A DNA stretch of 64,000 bases, taken from Bacteroidota bacterium. GTDB taxonomy: Bacteria; Bacteroidota; Bacteroidia; Sphingobacteriales; Sphingobacteriaceae. The stretch spans positions 48,168-112,167 of the forward strand of contig JAEXHI010000035.1 of NCBI GenBank assembly GCA_023450085.1, in the 5' to 3' direction. Position numbers and translations under genes: made by a program. Below the pieces are notes generated by a model that did not search any database, was not told the DNA's origin, and worked only from the letters and a program-made list of their open reading frames with translations. Below, one piece after another: positions 8,264 to 15,581 of the stretch; the stretch's first letter is position 1, and each line of letters starts with the position of its first letter.

Positions 8264-8833
8264 CTATTTCCTGATAAATTCAAATTGTCCGCTAGGACCC
8301 AATTTAACAATGGTAGAAGGTTGTTTAGGGGTTCTGTTTTCTTGTTCTAAATCCACGATATAATCTACCGCATCTTTAATTTCTTCACTTATTTCGTCAA
8401 AAAAACGAGGAGTTGCTTGCCCGCTAATATTGGAAGAAGTAGATACAATGGGTTTGCGGAAACGTTGAATTAACTGTTGGCAAAACTCATGCTTGGGAAT
8501 CCTAATGCCTACGCTACCATCGGCATTAATTACATTACTAGCTAAGTTTTTGGCGTTTGAAAACACAACCGTTAATGGTTTCTCGGCATATTCAATTAAG
8601 TCGTAAGCCACTTCTGGTACTTCGTTTACGTAGCTTTGCAGTTTGTTGTCGGTGTCAAGCAGCACAATTAAGCTTTTTTCAGCAGGTCTGCCTTTAATTT
8701 CATTAACCTTTGCAACAGCTTCTTCATTGGTAGCATCACAACCCAATCCCCAAACAGTATCCGTAGGATAAAGAATTACACCGCCATTTTTAAGTACCTC
8801 TAACGCTTTGTTGATTTCTTCTCTCATTGCCAT
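8264..8833 (-). CDS. tsaC: L-threonylcarbamoyladenylate synthase (Sua5/YciO/YrdC family)
   Basis: Makes threonylcarbamoyl-AMP for t6A37 modification of ANN-decoding tRNAs. The 189-residue protein is the single-domain form. Diagnostic blocks are GGVILYPTDTVWGLGCDA (16-33), KGRPAEKSLIVL and VSTSSNISGQATP. The other partners (TsaB, TsaD, TsaE) are not in the window. It heads the minus-strand tRNA-maturation run. A TAACTTTG element lies 4 bp before its ATG. Confidence 0.93.
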   Translation of the reverse strand: MAMREEINKALEVLKNGGVILYPTDTVWGLGCDATNEEAVAKVNEIKGRPAEKSLIVLLDTDNKLQSYVNEVPEVAYDLIEYAEKPLTVVFSNAKNLASNVINADGSVGIRIPKHEFCQQLIQRFRKPIVSTSSNISGQATPRFFDEISEEIKDAVDYIVDLEQENRTPKQPSTIVKLGPSGQFEFIRK

Positions 8834-8837
8834 GTAG

Positions 8838-8845
8838 CAAAGTTA
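8838..8845 (-). promoter_or_regulatory. putative -7 element of tsaC
   Basis: TAACTTTG on the minus strand is a perfect TAnnTTTG match, separated from the tsaC ATG by only CTAC. No clear -33 TTG is visible. Confidence 0.35.
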
Positions 8846-8993
8846 AGCATTACAGGGTTAGCTTATCTACCTAATTTATTACATTTTTCACCTCAACATT
8901 TGACATACAGATGTGTTACACTTATATAAAACCCAAAAAGTTATCGTTAAATTTATAGTAATAAATGGATGTATAACGAAACACACAAATGTT

Positions 8994-9539
8994 ATGAACT
9001 CATTAAAAAAATTAGGTGGTTTTTTGGTAGTCGCTGTACTACTATCCGCCTGTACAAGTTTACGTGTTGCCTCGGATTTTGATAAAGAAGTAGATTTTAA
9101 AAATTACAAAACCTACAATTTTTATGAAAAAGGATTGGAAAAACTTGACGTGAACGGTTTAGATAAAAAGAGAATGATGGCTGCTGTAGATACGGAGATG
9201 CAAGCCAAAGGTTTTACAAAGGCTGCTAAACCAGATTTGTTTGTCAACTTGGTGGTAATGAAACGTGAACGTACCGATGTGTACGACAATGGTTTTTATA
9301 GCCCATGGGGATGGCGAGGAGGCTGGGGTTGGGGCCCATATTGGGGAGGTGGAATGCGTAGTGTTGACCGTTACCAAGAAGGTTTATTCATCATCGATTT
9401 CTTAGACCCTAAAACTAAAATGCATGTTTGGCATGGCCGTGGTGATGGATTTAACTTGGATAGCTTTAAAAATAGAGAAGAGAGAATTAACGAAGGGGTG
9501 AAAGAAATTTTAGCTCAATATCCTCCGAATTCGAAGTAG
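8994..9539 (+). CDS. DUF4136 domain lipoprotein
   Basis: A 181-residue lipoprotein: MNSLKKLGGFLVVAVLLSAC gives a signal with lipobox LSAC. The body has the DUF4136 pattern: SDFDKEVDFKNYKTYNFY, then a central PDLFVNLVVMKRERTDVY, a Gly/Trp-rich loop (WGWRGGWGWGPYWGG) and the end FIIDFLDPKTKMHVWHGRGDG. An in-frame GTG 27 codons upstream would extend the frame, but the lipobox places the real start at the ATG at 8994. Function unknown; probably envelope-anchored. Confidence 0.88.
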   Translation: MNSLKKLGGFLVVAVLLSACTSLRVASDFDKEVDFKNYKTYNFYEKGLEKLDVNGLDKKRMMAAVDTEMQAKGFTKAAKPDLFVNLVVMKRERTDVYDNGFYSPWGWRGGWGWGPYWGGGMRSVDRYQEGLFIIDFLDPKTKMHVWHGRGDGFNLDSFKNREERINEGVKEILAQYPPNSK

Positions 9540-9552
9540 TTATAAAAAACAA

Positions 9553-9595
9553 AAGGTTATGAGCTGTAAGGTTTATCCTCGTAACTCATAACCTT
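9553..9595 (-). terminator. terminator downstream of dapD
   Basis: An 11-bp perfect stem (AAGGTTATGAG with CTCATAACCTT) with a 21-base loop. On the minus strand it is followed by TTTTGTTTTTTATAA, so it fits termination of dapD. Confidence 0.7.
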
Positions 9596-9612
9596 CATAT
9601 GGTAACTGAAAA

Positions 9613-10431
9613 TTAAACAGCTACATTGTTTTCCCTCAATGCATCGTTAAGAGAAGTTTTCTTATCTGTAGATTCTTTACGTTTTCCGATAATGATGGCA
9701 CATGGTACTTGATATTCACCAGCAGGGAATTTCTTAGTATATGAACCAGGAATTACTACTGAACGGGCAGGAACAATACCTTTATATTCAACAGGCTCTG
9801 GACCAGTAACGTCGATAATTTTAGTAGAAGCGGTTAGTACTACGTTAGCACCTAGCACTGCTTCTTTCTCTACACGCACACCTTCCACAACAATAGCTCT
9901 TGAACCCAAGAAACAATCATCCTCAATAATTACTGGAGCAGCTTGAACGGGCTCTAAAACCCCACCAATACCTACACCACCGCTTAAGTGAACACGTTTG
10001 CCAATTTGAGCACATGAACCTACGGTTGCCCAAGTATCTACCATTGTACCTTCGTCAACGTAGGCACCAATATTTACATAAGAAGGCATCATGATTACAC
10101 CTGGAGCCAAGAAAGCGCCATAGCGAGCACTAGCCATAGGTACTACACGTACACCTTTTTCTTTGTAGTCGGTTTTTAGGTCCATTTTATCGTGAAAAAC
10201 AAAAGGACCAGCTTTGGTTTCTCCCATTTGTTTGATTGGGAAATAAAGGATAACTGCTTTTTTTACCCACTCGTTAATGCCCCAGCCATTTAAAACTGGC
10301 TCAGCCACTCTAATTTCACCGCAGTTAAGTTGTTGAATTACGGTTTCAATCGCTTCAGAGTATTCTTTGTATTGTAATAAGCTTCTATCTTCCCAAGCTT
10401 CTTCTATTTGTTTTTTTAGTTCAGCAATCAT
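9613..10431 (-). CDS. dapD: 2,3,4,5-tetrahydropyridine-2,6-dicarboxylate N-succinyltransferase
   Basis: Succinylates tetrahydrodipicolinate in the succinylase branch of lysine and meso-diaminopimelate synthesis. At 272 residues it has the usual length. After an N-terminal helical part (about 1-95) comes the left-handed beta-helix of hexapeptide repeats, with the conserved MPSYVNIGAYVDEGTMVDTWATVGSCAQIG and GGVGIGGVLEP, the family's active-site and CoA-binding stretches. It is monocistronic here, flanked by a DUF4136 lipoprotein and an S4 protein on the other strand. Confidence 0.97.
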   Translation of the reverse strand: MIAELKKQIEEAWEDRSLLQYKEYSEAIETVIQQLNCGEIRVAEPVLNGWGINEWVKKAVILYFPIKQMGETKAGPFVFHDKMDLKTDYKEKGVRVVPMASARYGAFLAPGVIMMPSYVNIGAYVDEGTMVDTWATVGSCAQIGKRVHLSGGVGIGGVLEPVQAAPVIIEDDCFLGSRAIVVEGVRVEKEAVLGANVVLTASTKIIDVTGPEPVEYKGIVPARSVVIPGSYTKKFPAGEYQVPCAIIIGKRKESTDKKTSLNDALRENNVAV

Positions 10432-10575
10432 TGTATTTTAAAAATTTATGCAAAATAAGGCTTTATAAGTTAAAAGTTAAAGGATGTGCGTTAAAAGTTA
10501 AAAGTTGAGCAATGAAATCTATGTCGTCATTCATCTCTATTTGATAAATACTAACGTCTAATCTCTAATATTGTT

Positions 10576-10583
10576 TAATTTTG
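10576..10583 (+). promoter_or_regulatory. putative -7 element of the S4-domain gene
   Basis: TAATTTTG, a perfect TAnnTTTG, ends 4 bp before the ATG at 10588. The nearest upstream TTTG (10540-10543) is 32 bp away, too far for a normal -33 element. Confidence 0.3.
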
Positions 10584-10587
10584 AACT

Positions 10588-10986
10588 ATGGGAGAAGCAG
10601 AGAAACTACGTGTAGATAAATACCTTTGGGCCATTCGCGTTTTTAAAACCAGAAGTTTGGCTACCGATGCATGTAAAGCTGGACGTGTAAAGCTCAATGG
10701 GCAGAACATCAAACCATCGGCTATTGTGAAAATTGGTGATGTATACCAAATTAGTAAAGGCGTTGAGCGAAAAGTACTTGAGGTGGTTGATTTTTCTTAC
10801 AATCGCACCGATGCAAAAATTGCGGTAACAAAGTATAAGGATTTAACACCAGTAGAAGAAACCCATGCCTTTAAATCAGTGTTTCATGCACCTACTTTAA
10901 AAAGAGATAGGGGCACTGGACGACCAACCAAAAAAGACCGCCGTGAAACGGATGATTTATTGGATACTTTCTTTGAGGAGGACTAG
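10588..10986 (+). CDS. S4 RNA-binding domain protein, Hsp15-like
   Basis: A 132-residue protein. Residues about 7-70 are an S4 RNA-binding domain: LRVDKYLWAIRVFKTRSLATDACKAGRVKLNG. The basic C-terminal extension, ending with RDRGTGRPTKKDRRE and an acidic tip, is like the ribosome-associated heat-shock protein Hsp15 (HslR), which helps recycle stalled 50S subunits carrying peptidyl-tRNA. The assignment to HslR rests on overall layout, not on specific residues. Confidence 0.85.
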   Translation: MGEAEKLRVDKYLWAIRVFKTRSLATDACKAGRVKLNGQNIKPSAIVKIGDVYQISKGVERKVLEVVDFSYNRTDAKIAVTKYKDLTPVEETHAFKSVFHAPTLKRDRGTGRPTKKDRRETDDLLDTFFEED

Positions 10987-11030
10987 TTTACAGCTAGTGG
11001 GGTCAGTTAACCGGTTAAACAATTCTGCGA

Positions 11031-11396
11031 TTAACCAGCTTGTTTCTTCTTCGCTAAGTTCTGTGCTACGCAAAAAGTCACAATCTTCTTGATTAGGTCC
11101 ATAGGCAACGGTTGGTCAATAGGAAATTGTATTGTTCCTTTGGAGGTGTGATAACCTGTCAGTTTATCCGCAAAAACATCAATTGCTTTACTTCCAGGAT
11201 AAAGGCCGATGTGATTTTTATATCCAGCAAAATGAATAAGGTTACCGTTTAGGGTAAAAGTTGGAATGCCATAGCCTATTTTTTGTTTAGCCTCTGGAAC
11301 CATTTGCTGTAAGTCTTCCCTTAACTGCTGTAGTATCTTTTGAATTTCTGCAGGGAAAGAGGAGATGTATTCATCAACTGTGGTGTATTTTTCCAT
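11031..11396 (-). CDS. DUF1801 domain protein (YdhG-like)
   Basis: A 121-residue protein of the DUF1801 family. Seen: YISSFPAEIQKILQQLR, then IGYGIPTFTLNGNLIHFAGYKNHIGLYPG, and the KGTIQFP block that is conserved in the family. Some relatives have been called iron chaperones by homology to frataxin-like folds, but the function is not established. It starts 33 bp after the stop of the preceding membrane-protein gene and is probably the last gene of the mazG operon. Confidence 0.88.
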   Translation of the reverse strand: MEKYTTVDEYISSFPAEIQKILQQLREDLQQMVPEAKQKIGYGIPTFTLNGNLIHFAGYKNHIGLYPGSKAIDVFADKLTGYHTSKGTIQFPIDQPLPMDLIKKIVTFCVAQNLAKKKQAG

Positions 11397-11429
11397 AATA
11401 CATTTATTTAAAAGATTGTTGGAACAGCG

Positions 11430-11783
11430 CTAGTCTTTATTTTTTACTGAGAATAGTGTTTTGTCAAACCATTTATGTAGATAAATCAGTAACGCAATAG
11501 AAATATGGAAGGTAAAGAAGCCTAAAGCTATTATCCCATTGGTTTCTATTGAGGCTAAATTCTGCAAGCCAGCAAAAATATGATAACCTGTTAGAACAAA
11601 TATGGTTCCTTTAGAGTTGTAAAATACAATTATTAAGGACAAAACAATTTGAAAAATTAACCTTGCTATTTGGTATGGTAATCTTGCTCCTCCTATTTGA
11701 CTGTATACCATGAGCATTAATACGATTTCAAATATTAATGCCGTTACTAATGCAATTATTAATATTGGACGTGTTTCTATCAT
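11430..11783 (-). CDS. hypothetical four-helix membrane protein
   Basis: I do not recognise this 117-residue protein. It has about four hydrophobic segments (roughly residues 7-28, 38-58, 60-78 and 82-102) and a short basic C-terminus, so it should be an inner-membrane protein. It follows mazG with a gap of only 2 bp and precedes the DUF1801 gene, so it is likely cotranscribed with them. Confidence 0.75.
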   Translation of the reverse strand: MIETRPILIIALVTALIFEIVLMLMVYSQIGGARLPYQIARLIFQIVLSLIIVFYNSKGTIFVLTGYHIFAGLQNLASIETNGIIALGFFTFHISIALLIYLHKWFDKTLFSVKNKD

Positions 11784-11785
11784 GA

Positions 11786-12592
11786 CTAGAGTTTTTTCGC
11801 CTCATTCCAATACACATCCATTTCCGCCAAGGTCATATCCTGTAAAGCTTTTCCGCTTGCCTTAGCTTTTTCTTCTAGATATTGAAAACGTTTAATGAAC
11901 TTCTTATTTGTCTTTTCTAAAGCATTTTCTGGATTAATATCGATAAAACGGGCATAGTTAACCAACGAGAAAAGTAAATCACCAAATTCTCCTTCGGCTT
12001 TTTCTATGTTTATTTCCTTACCATCGGCAATGTTAAACTCATCTTTAAACTCCTGTAGTTCTTCTTCTACCTTCTCCCAAACCTGTTGTTTTTCTTCCCA
12101 ATCAAAACCAACGCCTCTTGCTTTTTCTTGGATTCTACTGGCTTTCACTAAGGCTGGTAGTGAGGTAGGTACTCCAGCTAAAACGGATTTATTACCTTCT
12201 TTTAACTTTAGTTTTTCCCAATTTTGTTTTACTTGTTCCTCCGTGTCAGCCTCTACATCTCCGTAAATATGCGGGTGCCTGCTAATCAACTTGTCACAAA
12301 CGCCATTAAGCACATCAGTAATGTTAAATTCACTTTGTTCATCGGCAATCCTTGCATAAAAAACAAGGTGCATCATCACGTCGCCCAGTTCCTTCTTGAT
12401 TTCTTGCATGTCACCGTCTAAAATAGCATCAGAAAGTTCGTAGGTTTCCTCTATAGTCAAATGCCTCAAGGTTTCCATGGTCTGCTTTTTGTCCCACGGA
12501 CATTGCGTACGCAAAGTATCCAGTACATTTAATAATCTTAAAAAAGCACCATCAGGGGTTGAAGAACTTAAAGGCGGAATGTTGGCTGGCAT
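11786..12592 (-). CDS. mazG: nucleoside triphosphate pyrophosphohydrolase MazG
   Basis: Hydrolyses NTPs and dNTPs to the monophosphate and pyrophosphate, a housecleaning and stringent-response role in E. coli. The 268-residue protein has two MazG repeats, as in the E. coli enzyme: the first with LRTQCPWDKKQTMETLRHLTIEE and the metal site ELGDVMMHLVFYA (EExxE...ExxD pattern), the second with EGEFGDLLFSLVNYARF. It lies between two small membrane-protein genes with 2-3 bp gaps, an operon headed by an AI-2E-type transporter. Confidence 0.96.
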   Translation of the reverse strand: MPANIPPLSSSTPDGAFLRLLNVLDTLRTQCPWDKKQTMETLRHLTIEETYELSDAILDGDMQEIKKELGDVMMHLVFYARIADEQSEFNITDVLNGVCDKLISRHPHIYGDVEADTEEQVKQNWEKLKLKEGNKSVLAGVPTSLPALVKASRIQEKARGVGFDWEEKQQVWEKVEEELQEFKDEFNIADGKEINIEKAEGEFGDLLFSLVNYARFIDINPENALEKTNKKFIKRFQYLEEKAKASGKALQDMTLAEMDVYWNEAKKL

Positions 12593-12595
12593 AGC

Positions 12596-12907
12596 TTATA
12601 TAATGTTGAATGTGATTAAAATGGTGGTGAGCGATAGGGTAACCAGCCCACAAAGAAATAAAATATCGGCTAGTTTTTCCAATTTAATTGAACGCAATTC
12701 GACTTTACTTCTGATGGCCAAAAACGACAATAAACAGCTGCTCATAAAGCACATAACGGCCAAGGCGGCGCCCTCATCAATAAAACTCGCTTGGTCAAGC
12801 TTGTTGATTTTAGTAGAAGTGAGTACTACAAAACAGAAACCCAATAGGTTGGCCGATGTACTAAGGATATGGGTAGATTTTGAAGACTGATTGTTGGTTT
12901 TATTCAT
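12596..12907 (-). CDS. hypothetical small membrane protein
   Basis: A 103-residue protein with three predicted membrane helices, not assigned to a family. The ATG at 12907 is preferred because it overlaps the transporter's stop in the common ATGAATAA arrangement (8 bp); a longer form from 12934 would overlap by 35 bp. Its end lies 3 bp before mazG. The gene order suggests cotranscription with mazG, but no functional link can be stated. Confidence 0.7.
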   Translation of the reverse strand: MNKTNNQSSKSTHILSTSANLLGFCFVVLTSTKINKLDQASFIDEGAALAVMCFMSSCLLSFLAIRSKVELRSIKLEKLADILFLCGLVTLSLTTILITFNII

Positions 12908-14012
12908 CTGCTTCAATTTTCTTCTTTTTAGCAAAAAATGGCGTTCGCTTCTTCTTTACGACTAATTTTTGTTCTTCTCCCAGTAAAATGGCCCAAGCCT
13001 GTAAATTATCTACTTTTTGGAAAATAATTTTGAGCATCGCTAAATATGGCATACAAAGAAACATACCTGATATTCCCCATAACATTTCTCCAAGCACAAT
13101 ACCAATAAAGGCCATCAGCGCATTAATTTTAACTTTCGAACCCACAATTAAAGGCATTAAGATATTGCCATCAATAGCATGCACACCAGCATAAGCAAGT
13201 AATACAAATAAGGCTTTGGTGGCACCAGCCGTAGCAAACGTAATGAGTACACTAATAATTAAGGCAACAGAAATTCCCAAGTAGGGGATGATATTGAAAA
13301 TGCCCGCAACCAAGCCCAAAAGGATAGCATATTTTACATCTAAAATGGAAAGAGTAAGCACCATGAGTATGCTCACAATAATCATTTGGATGAACAACCC
13401 CGTGATGTATTTTTTAATGATATGCTGTATCTCGTTAACAGTTTCAATTACTTTGGTCCTATGGTCTTCTACAAAAACTGAGGTTAAAAATTTATATAGC
13501 AAGCGTCTGTAATTGAGCAAGAAAAAGGTAAATAGCAAAGTGAAAGCCACAAATAGTAAGCTCGAAGAGAGCGTAATGAGCGTAGTGCCAATTACTGTTG
13601 CACTGGTAGCAAGTGCTTTTTCGGCGCTATCCGCTAAATAAGTTTCCTGTTTGCTAATATTTACATGAAATGTTTTGGAAATCCAATGCTGTAGTTCGTG
13701 AAAAGAATTGGTTACTTGTTTCTCCAACAAAGGCCAATCACTCCATAGTTCGCTCAATTGCATGGCAAAAAAATGGCCAATGCCGTATAACACCCCCAGC
13801 ATAATAATAACGGTGAGTATAGTGGCTAAGCTTCTTTTTAAACGGAGTTTGGTTTCTAAAAAATTAGCCAAAGGCAGCATTAAAAAAGCCAGTAACAATG
13901 CAAATAAAAGGGGGGAAAGCAAACTTTTTCCAAGAATAGCCAAGTACCCCAGCATCAAAATGGATAGGAGGGCGAGGGTAAGCCTTACAATAAATGGTAG
14001 TTGTATTTGCAT
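12900..14012 (-). CDS. AI-2E family transporter (PerM/UPF0118)
   Basis: A 370-residue inner-membrane protein with about eight helices, of the family that includes E. coli TqsA and PerM. The C-terminal conserved region is clear: GLVAGIFNIIPYLGISVALIIS and the end region PLIVGSKVKINALMAFIGIVLGEMLWGISGMFLCMPYLAMLK. Members export small molecules such as autoinducer-2 or act in Na+/H+ exchange; the substrate here is unknown. It heads the operon with two small membrane proteins, mazG and a DUF1801 gene. Confidence 0.92.
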   Translation of the reverse strand: MQIQLPFIVRLTLALLSILMLGYLAILGKSLLSPLLFALLLAFLMLPLANFLETKLRLKRSLATILTVIIMLGVLYGIGHFFAMQLSELWSDWPLLEKQVTNSFHELQHWISKTFHVNISKQETYLADSAEKALATSATVIGTTLITLSSSLLFVAFTLLFTFFLLNYRRLLYKFLTSVFVEDHRTKVIETVNEIQHIIKKYITGLFIQMIIVSILMVLTLSILDVKYAILLGLVAGIFNIIPYLGISVALIISVLITFATAGATKALFVLLAYAGVHAIDGNILMPLIVGSKVKINALMAFIGIVLGEMLWGISGMFLCMPYLAMLKIIFQKVDNLQAWAILLGEEQKLVVKKKRTPFFAKKKKIEADE

Positions 14013-14070
14013 AGGGTTTATTTAACAGGAATAAATTACAAAAAAATCTACACTTTAGACAGTTATTTCC

Positions 14071-14742
14071 TTAAATGGTTTTACTAGCTCTTAACATTTC
14101 TCTTTTTCCAGGTGCTCCAGGAAGTTTTTCGATTTGGAAACCGCAGCTTTTAACCGCTCTTTTAAGGTTGCCCGTAATGGCATAGGTCACAAAAATGCCT
14201 CCAGTTTTTAAAAAACTACAGGCATGGGCAATCACTTCGTCAGTCCAAAGCTCAGGTTGGTGCCTTACCGAAAAAGCATCATAATAAAGTACATCAAACA
14301 GCGCTGTAGTCGAAAAATTTTGCAAAGTGGTGTGACTAATTTCCAAACTACAGTTTTCAGAAACTTTAACCTCATTGTTCAAAGAATCCTCATATTTTGT
14401 GATGAACGAGTCCCAAATATTTTGCGGCACATATTGCTGGTGTGCGGTAGAGGCAATTACTTCTTGAGTTAACGGAAAAGCCTCAATAGAGTGATATTTA
14501 AGGTTTTTATTCAAACTTTCACCATGGGCATAACTCAGCAAAAAATTCAATCCAGTTCCAAAACCTACCTCCAAAATACTGATTTCGTTGGTGCTTGATT
14601 TTTCTAGTCCGTGTTTTAAACCAGCCTCAATAAATACGTGTTTGCTTTCTTGCAGTGCACCATGTGCCGAATGATAATGTTCGCCAATTTCTTCGTTAAA
14701 CAAAGTGTTTGAGCCATCGGCGGTTTGGGTAAGGATGTTCAT
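14071..14742 (-). CDS. mnmD: tRNA (mnm5s2U34)-methyltransferase, stand-alone MnmD type
   Basis: A 223-residue SAM-dependent methyltransferase matching the N-terminal domain of E. coli MnmC, which completes 5-methylaminomethyl-2-thiouridine at tRNA position 34. Seen: ILEVGFGTGLNFLLS (motif I), and the signature VLYYDAFSVRHQPELWTDEV, followed by KTGGIFVTYAITGNLKRAVKSCGF. The FAD-dependent oxidase half of MnmC is absent, as is usual in Bacteroidota and Firmicutes. A TAATTTTG element ends 4 bp before its ATG. Confidence 0.9.
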   Translation of the reverse strand: MNILTQTADGSNTLFNEEIGEHYHSAHGALQESKHVFIEAGLKHGLEKSSTNEISILEVGFGTGLNFLLSYAHGESLNKNLKYHSIEAFPLTQEVIASTAHQQYVPQNIWDSFITKYEDSLNNEVKVSENCSLEISHTTLQNFSTTALFDVLYYDAFSVRHQPELWTDEVIAHACSFLKTGGIFVTYAITGNLKRAVKSCGFQIEKLPGAPGKREMLRASKTI

Positions 14743-15134
14743 GAGGCAAAATTAAGTTTAAATTGCCGTATTGCTACATTGATTATGGTTGGTTTTTTGG
14801 AAAGGTGCTTCGCTGCTTTTGGCCCTTTTGGCCCCGCCTTATGCTATATCTTGCCGCTCCGCTCCAAGGATGCCGCTGCAACCGGGTTTAAATTACGTAA
14901 ACCTGTGCAGTGCACTTACTTTATAAACCCGATTGCAGCGGAAATACTTTTGTGGCATGGGGTCTAGAAACCTCGTAGGTTTTGAAAACCTACGAGGTTT
15001 GGATGGCAGGGTTTGCAAAAAGATTGTAGCGAAAAGCGGGAGTAACGATGAATAGCAATGCTGTCTTTGCTTTTCGAAAATTATAGTAAATTAAAGTCTT
15101 TGTTCTTTTATCCTTGTTCCTTTATCTTTAACCT
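14743..15134. repeat. 392-bp gene-free stretch with inverted dispersed repeats
   Basis: A perfect TAATTTTG (minus strand, 14754-14747) next to the mnmD ATG marks its likely promoter. The rest is repeats. 14867-14955 is a large imperfect inverted repeat: GCCGCTGCAACCGGGTTTA on the left and, inverted, TTCCGCTGCAATCGGGTTTA on the right. The right half matches 2803-2835 in opposite orientation. 14968-15000 is a perfect palindrome. 15007-15035 is an inverted copy of the TTCGCTACAATCTTTTTG block seen near 2695 and 30690. An 80-codon frame at 14725-14967 runs through these repeats and is not a gene. Confidence 0.7.
14968..15000. repeat. perfect palindromic repeat, AACCTCGTAGGTT family
   Basis: A 16-bp perfect inverted repeat (AAACCTCGTAGGTTTT and its complement) around a single central G. 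It is the best copy of the family also seen at 2894-2926. Confidence 0.85.
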
Positions 15135-15473
15135 ATGGATATCGAAAGTTTTAGAGAGTATTGTCTGAGTTTACCAGGAACCACCGAAGGCATGAAATGG
15201 GAACATCTTTGTTTTATGATTGAAGAGAAAATATTTGTGATTTTAGCAATTGACGATGGAAACAGGTTCTCTACGAAATGTACACCCGAGGAATTTGACG
15301 AGTTAACTGCTAGAGATGGCATAAAGCAAGCTTACCATTTGGCCAAAAGGCAATGGGTGCAAATAGAAAATCTAGAGGTGTTGAATGATGCGGAGTTGAA
15401 GAAACGTGTAGAACGTTCTAGAGAATTGGTGCTGGCGAAGTTGCCAAAGAAGGTGCAAGCGAAATATAGTTGA
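15135..15473 (+). CDS. MmcQ/YjbR family protein
   Basis: A 112-residue protein of the YjbR/MmcQ fold, a compact alpha/beta domain sometimes described as DNA-binding with a double-wing shape. Seen: IESFREYCLSLPGTTEGMKWEHLCFMI, then KIFVILAIDD, FSTKCTPEEFDELTARDGIKQAYHLAKRQWVQIE, all typical of the family. Biological role unknown. Just before the start is TATCTTTA, one base off the -7 consensus and 4 bp from the ATG. Confidence 0.88.
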   Translation: MDIESFREYCLSLPGTTEGMKWEHLCFMIEEKIFVILAIDDGNRFSTKCTPEEFDELTARDGIKQAYHLAKRQWVQIENLEVLNDAELKKRVERSRELVLAKLPKKVQAKYS

Positions 15474-15511
15474 TGAAATAATTAGCTGGTTGGATGATGA
15501 GCTAATGGGAT

Positions 15512-15562
15512 AAAAAAAATGACCATTAGCCAATTCAAAAAATATCAAATTAGCTAATGGTC
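15512..15562 (-). terminator. terminator downstream of the M13 peptidase gene
   Basis: GACCATTAGC (15521-15530) pairs with GCTAATGGTC (15553-15562), and the stem is followed on the minus strand by a run of T (15520-15512). This fits termination of the leftward peptidase gene. Confidence 0.65.
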
Positions 15563-15581
15563 AAATCATCGAATTAATCGA

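Noticed and set aside
12477..12890. 137-codon frame on the plus strand antisense to mazG and the small membrane gene
   Set aside because: The minus-strand genes fit known families and operon spacing; this frame is the shadow of them.
14725..14967. Open frame of 80 codons, plus strand
   Set aside because: It reads into the inverted repeat at 14867-14955 and overlaps the start of mnmD on the other strand; no conserved content.
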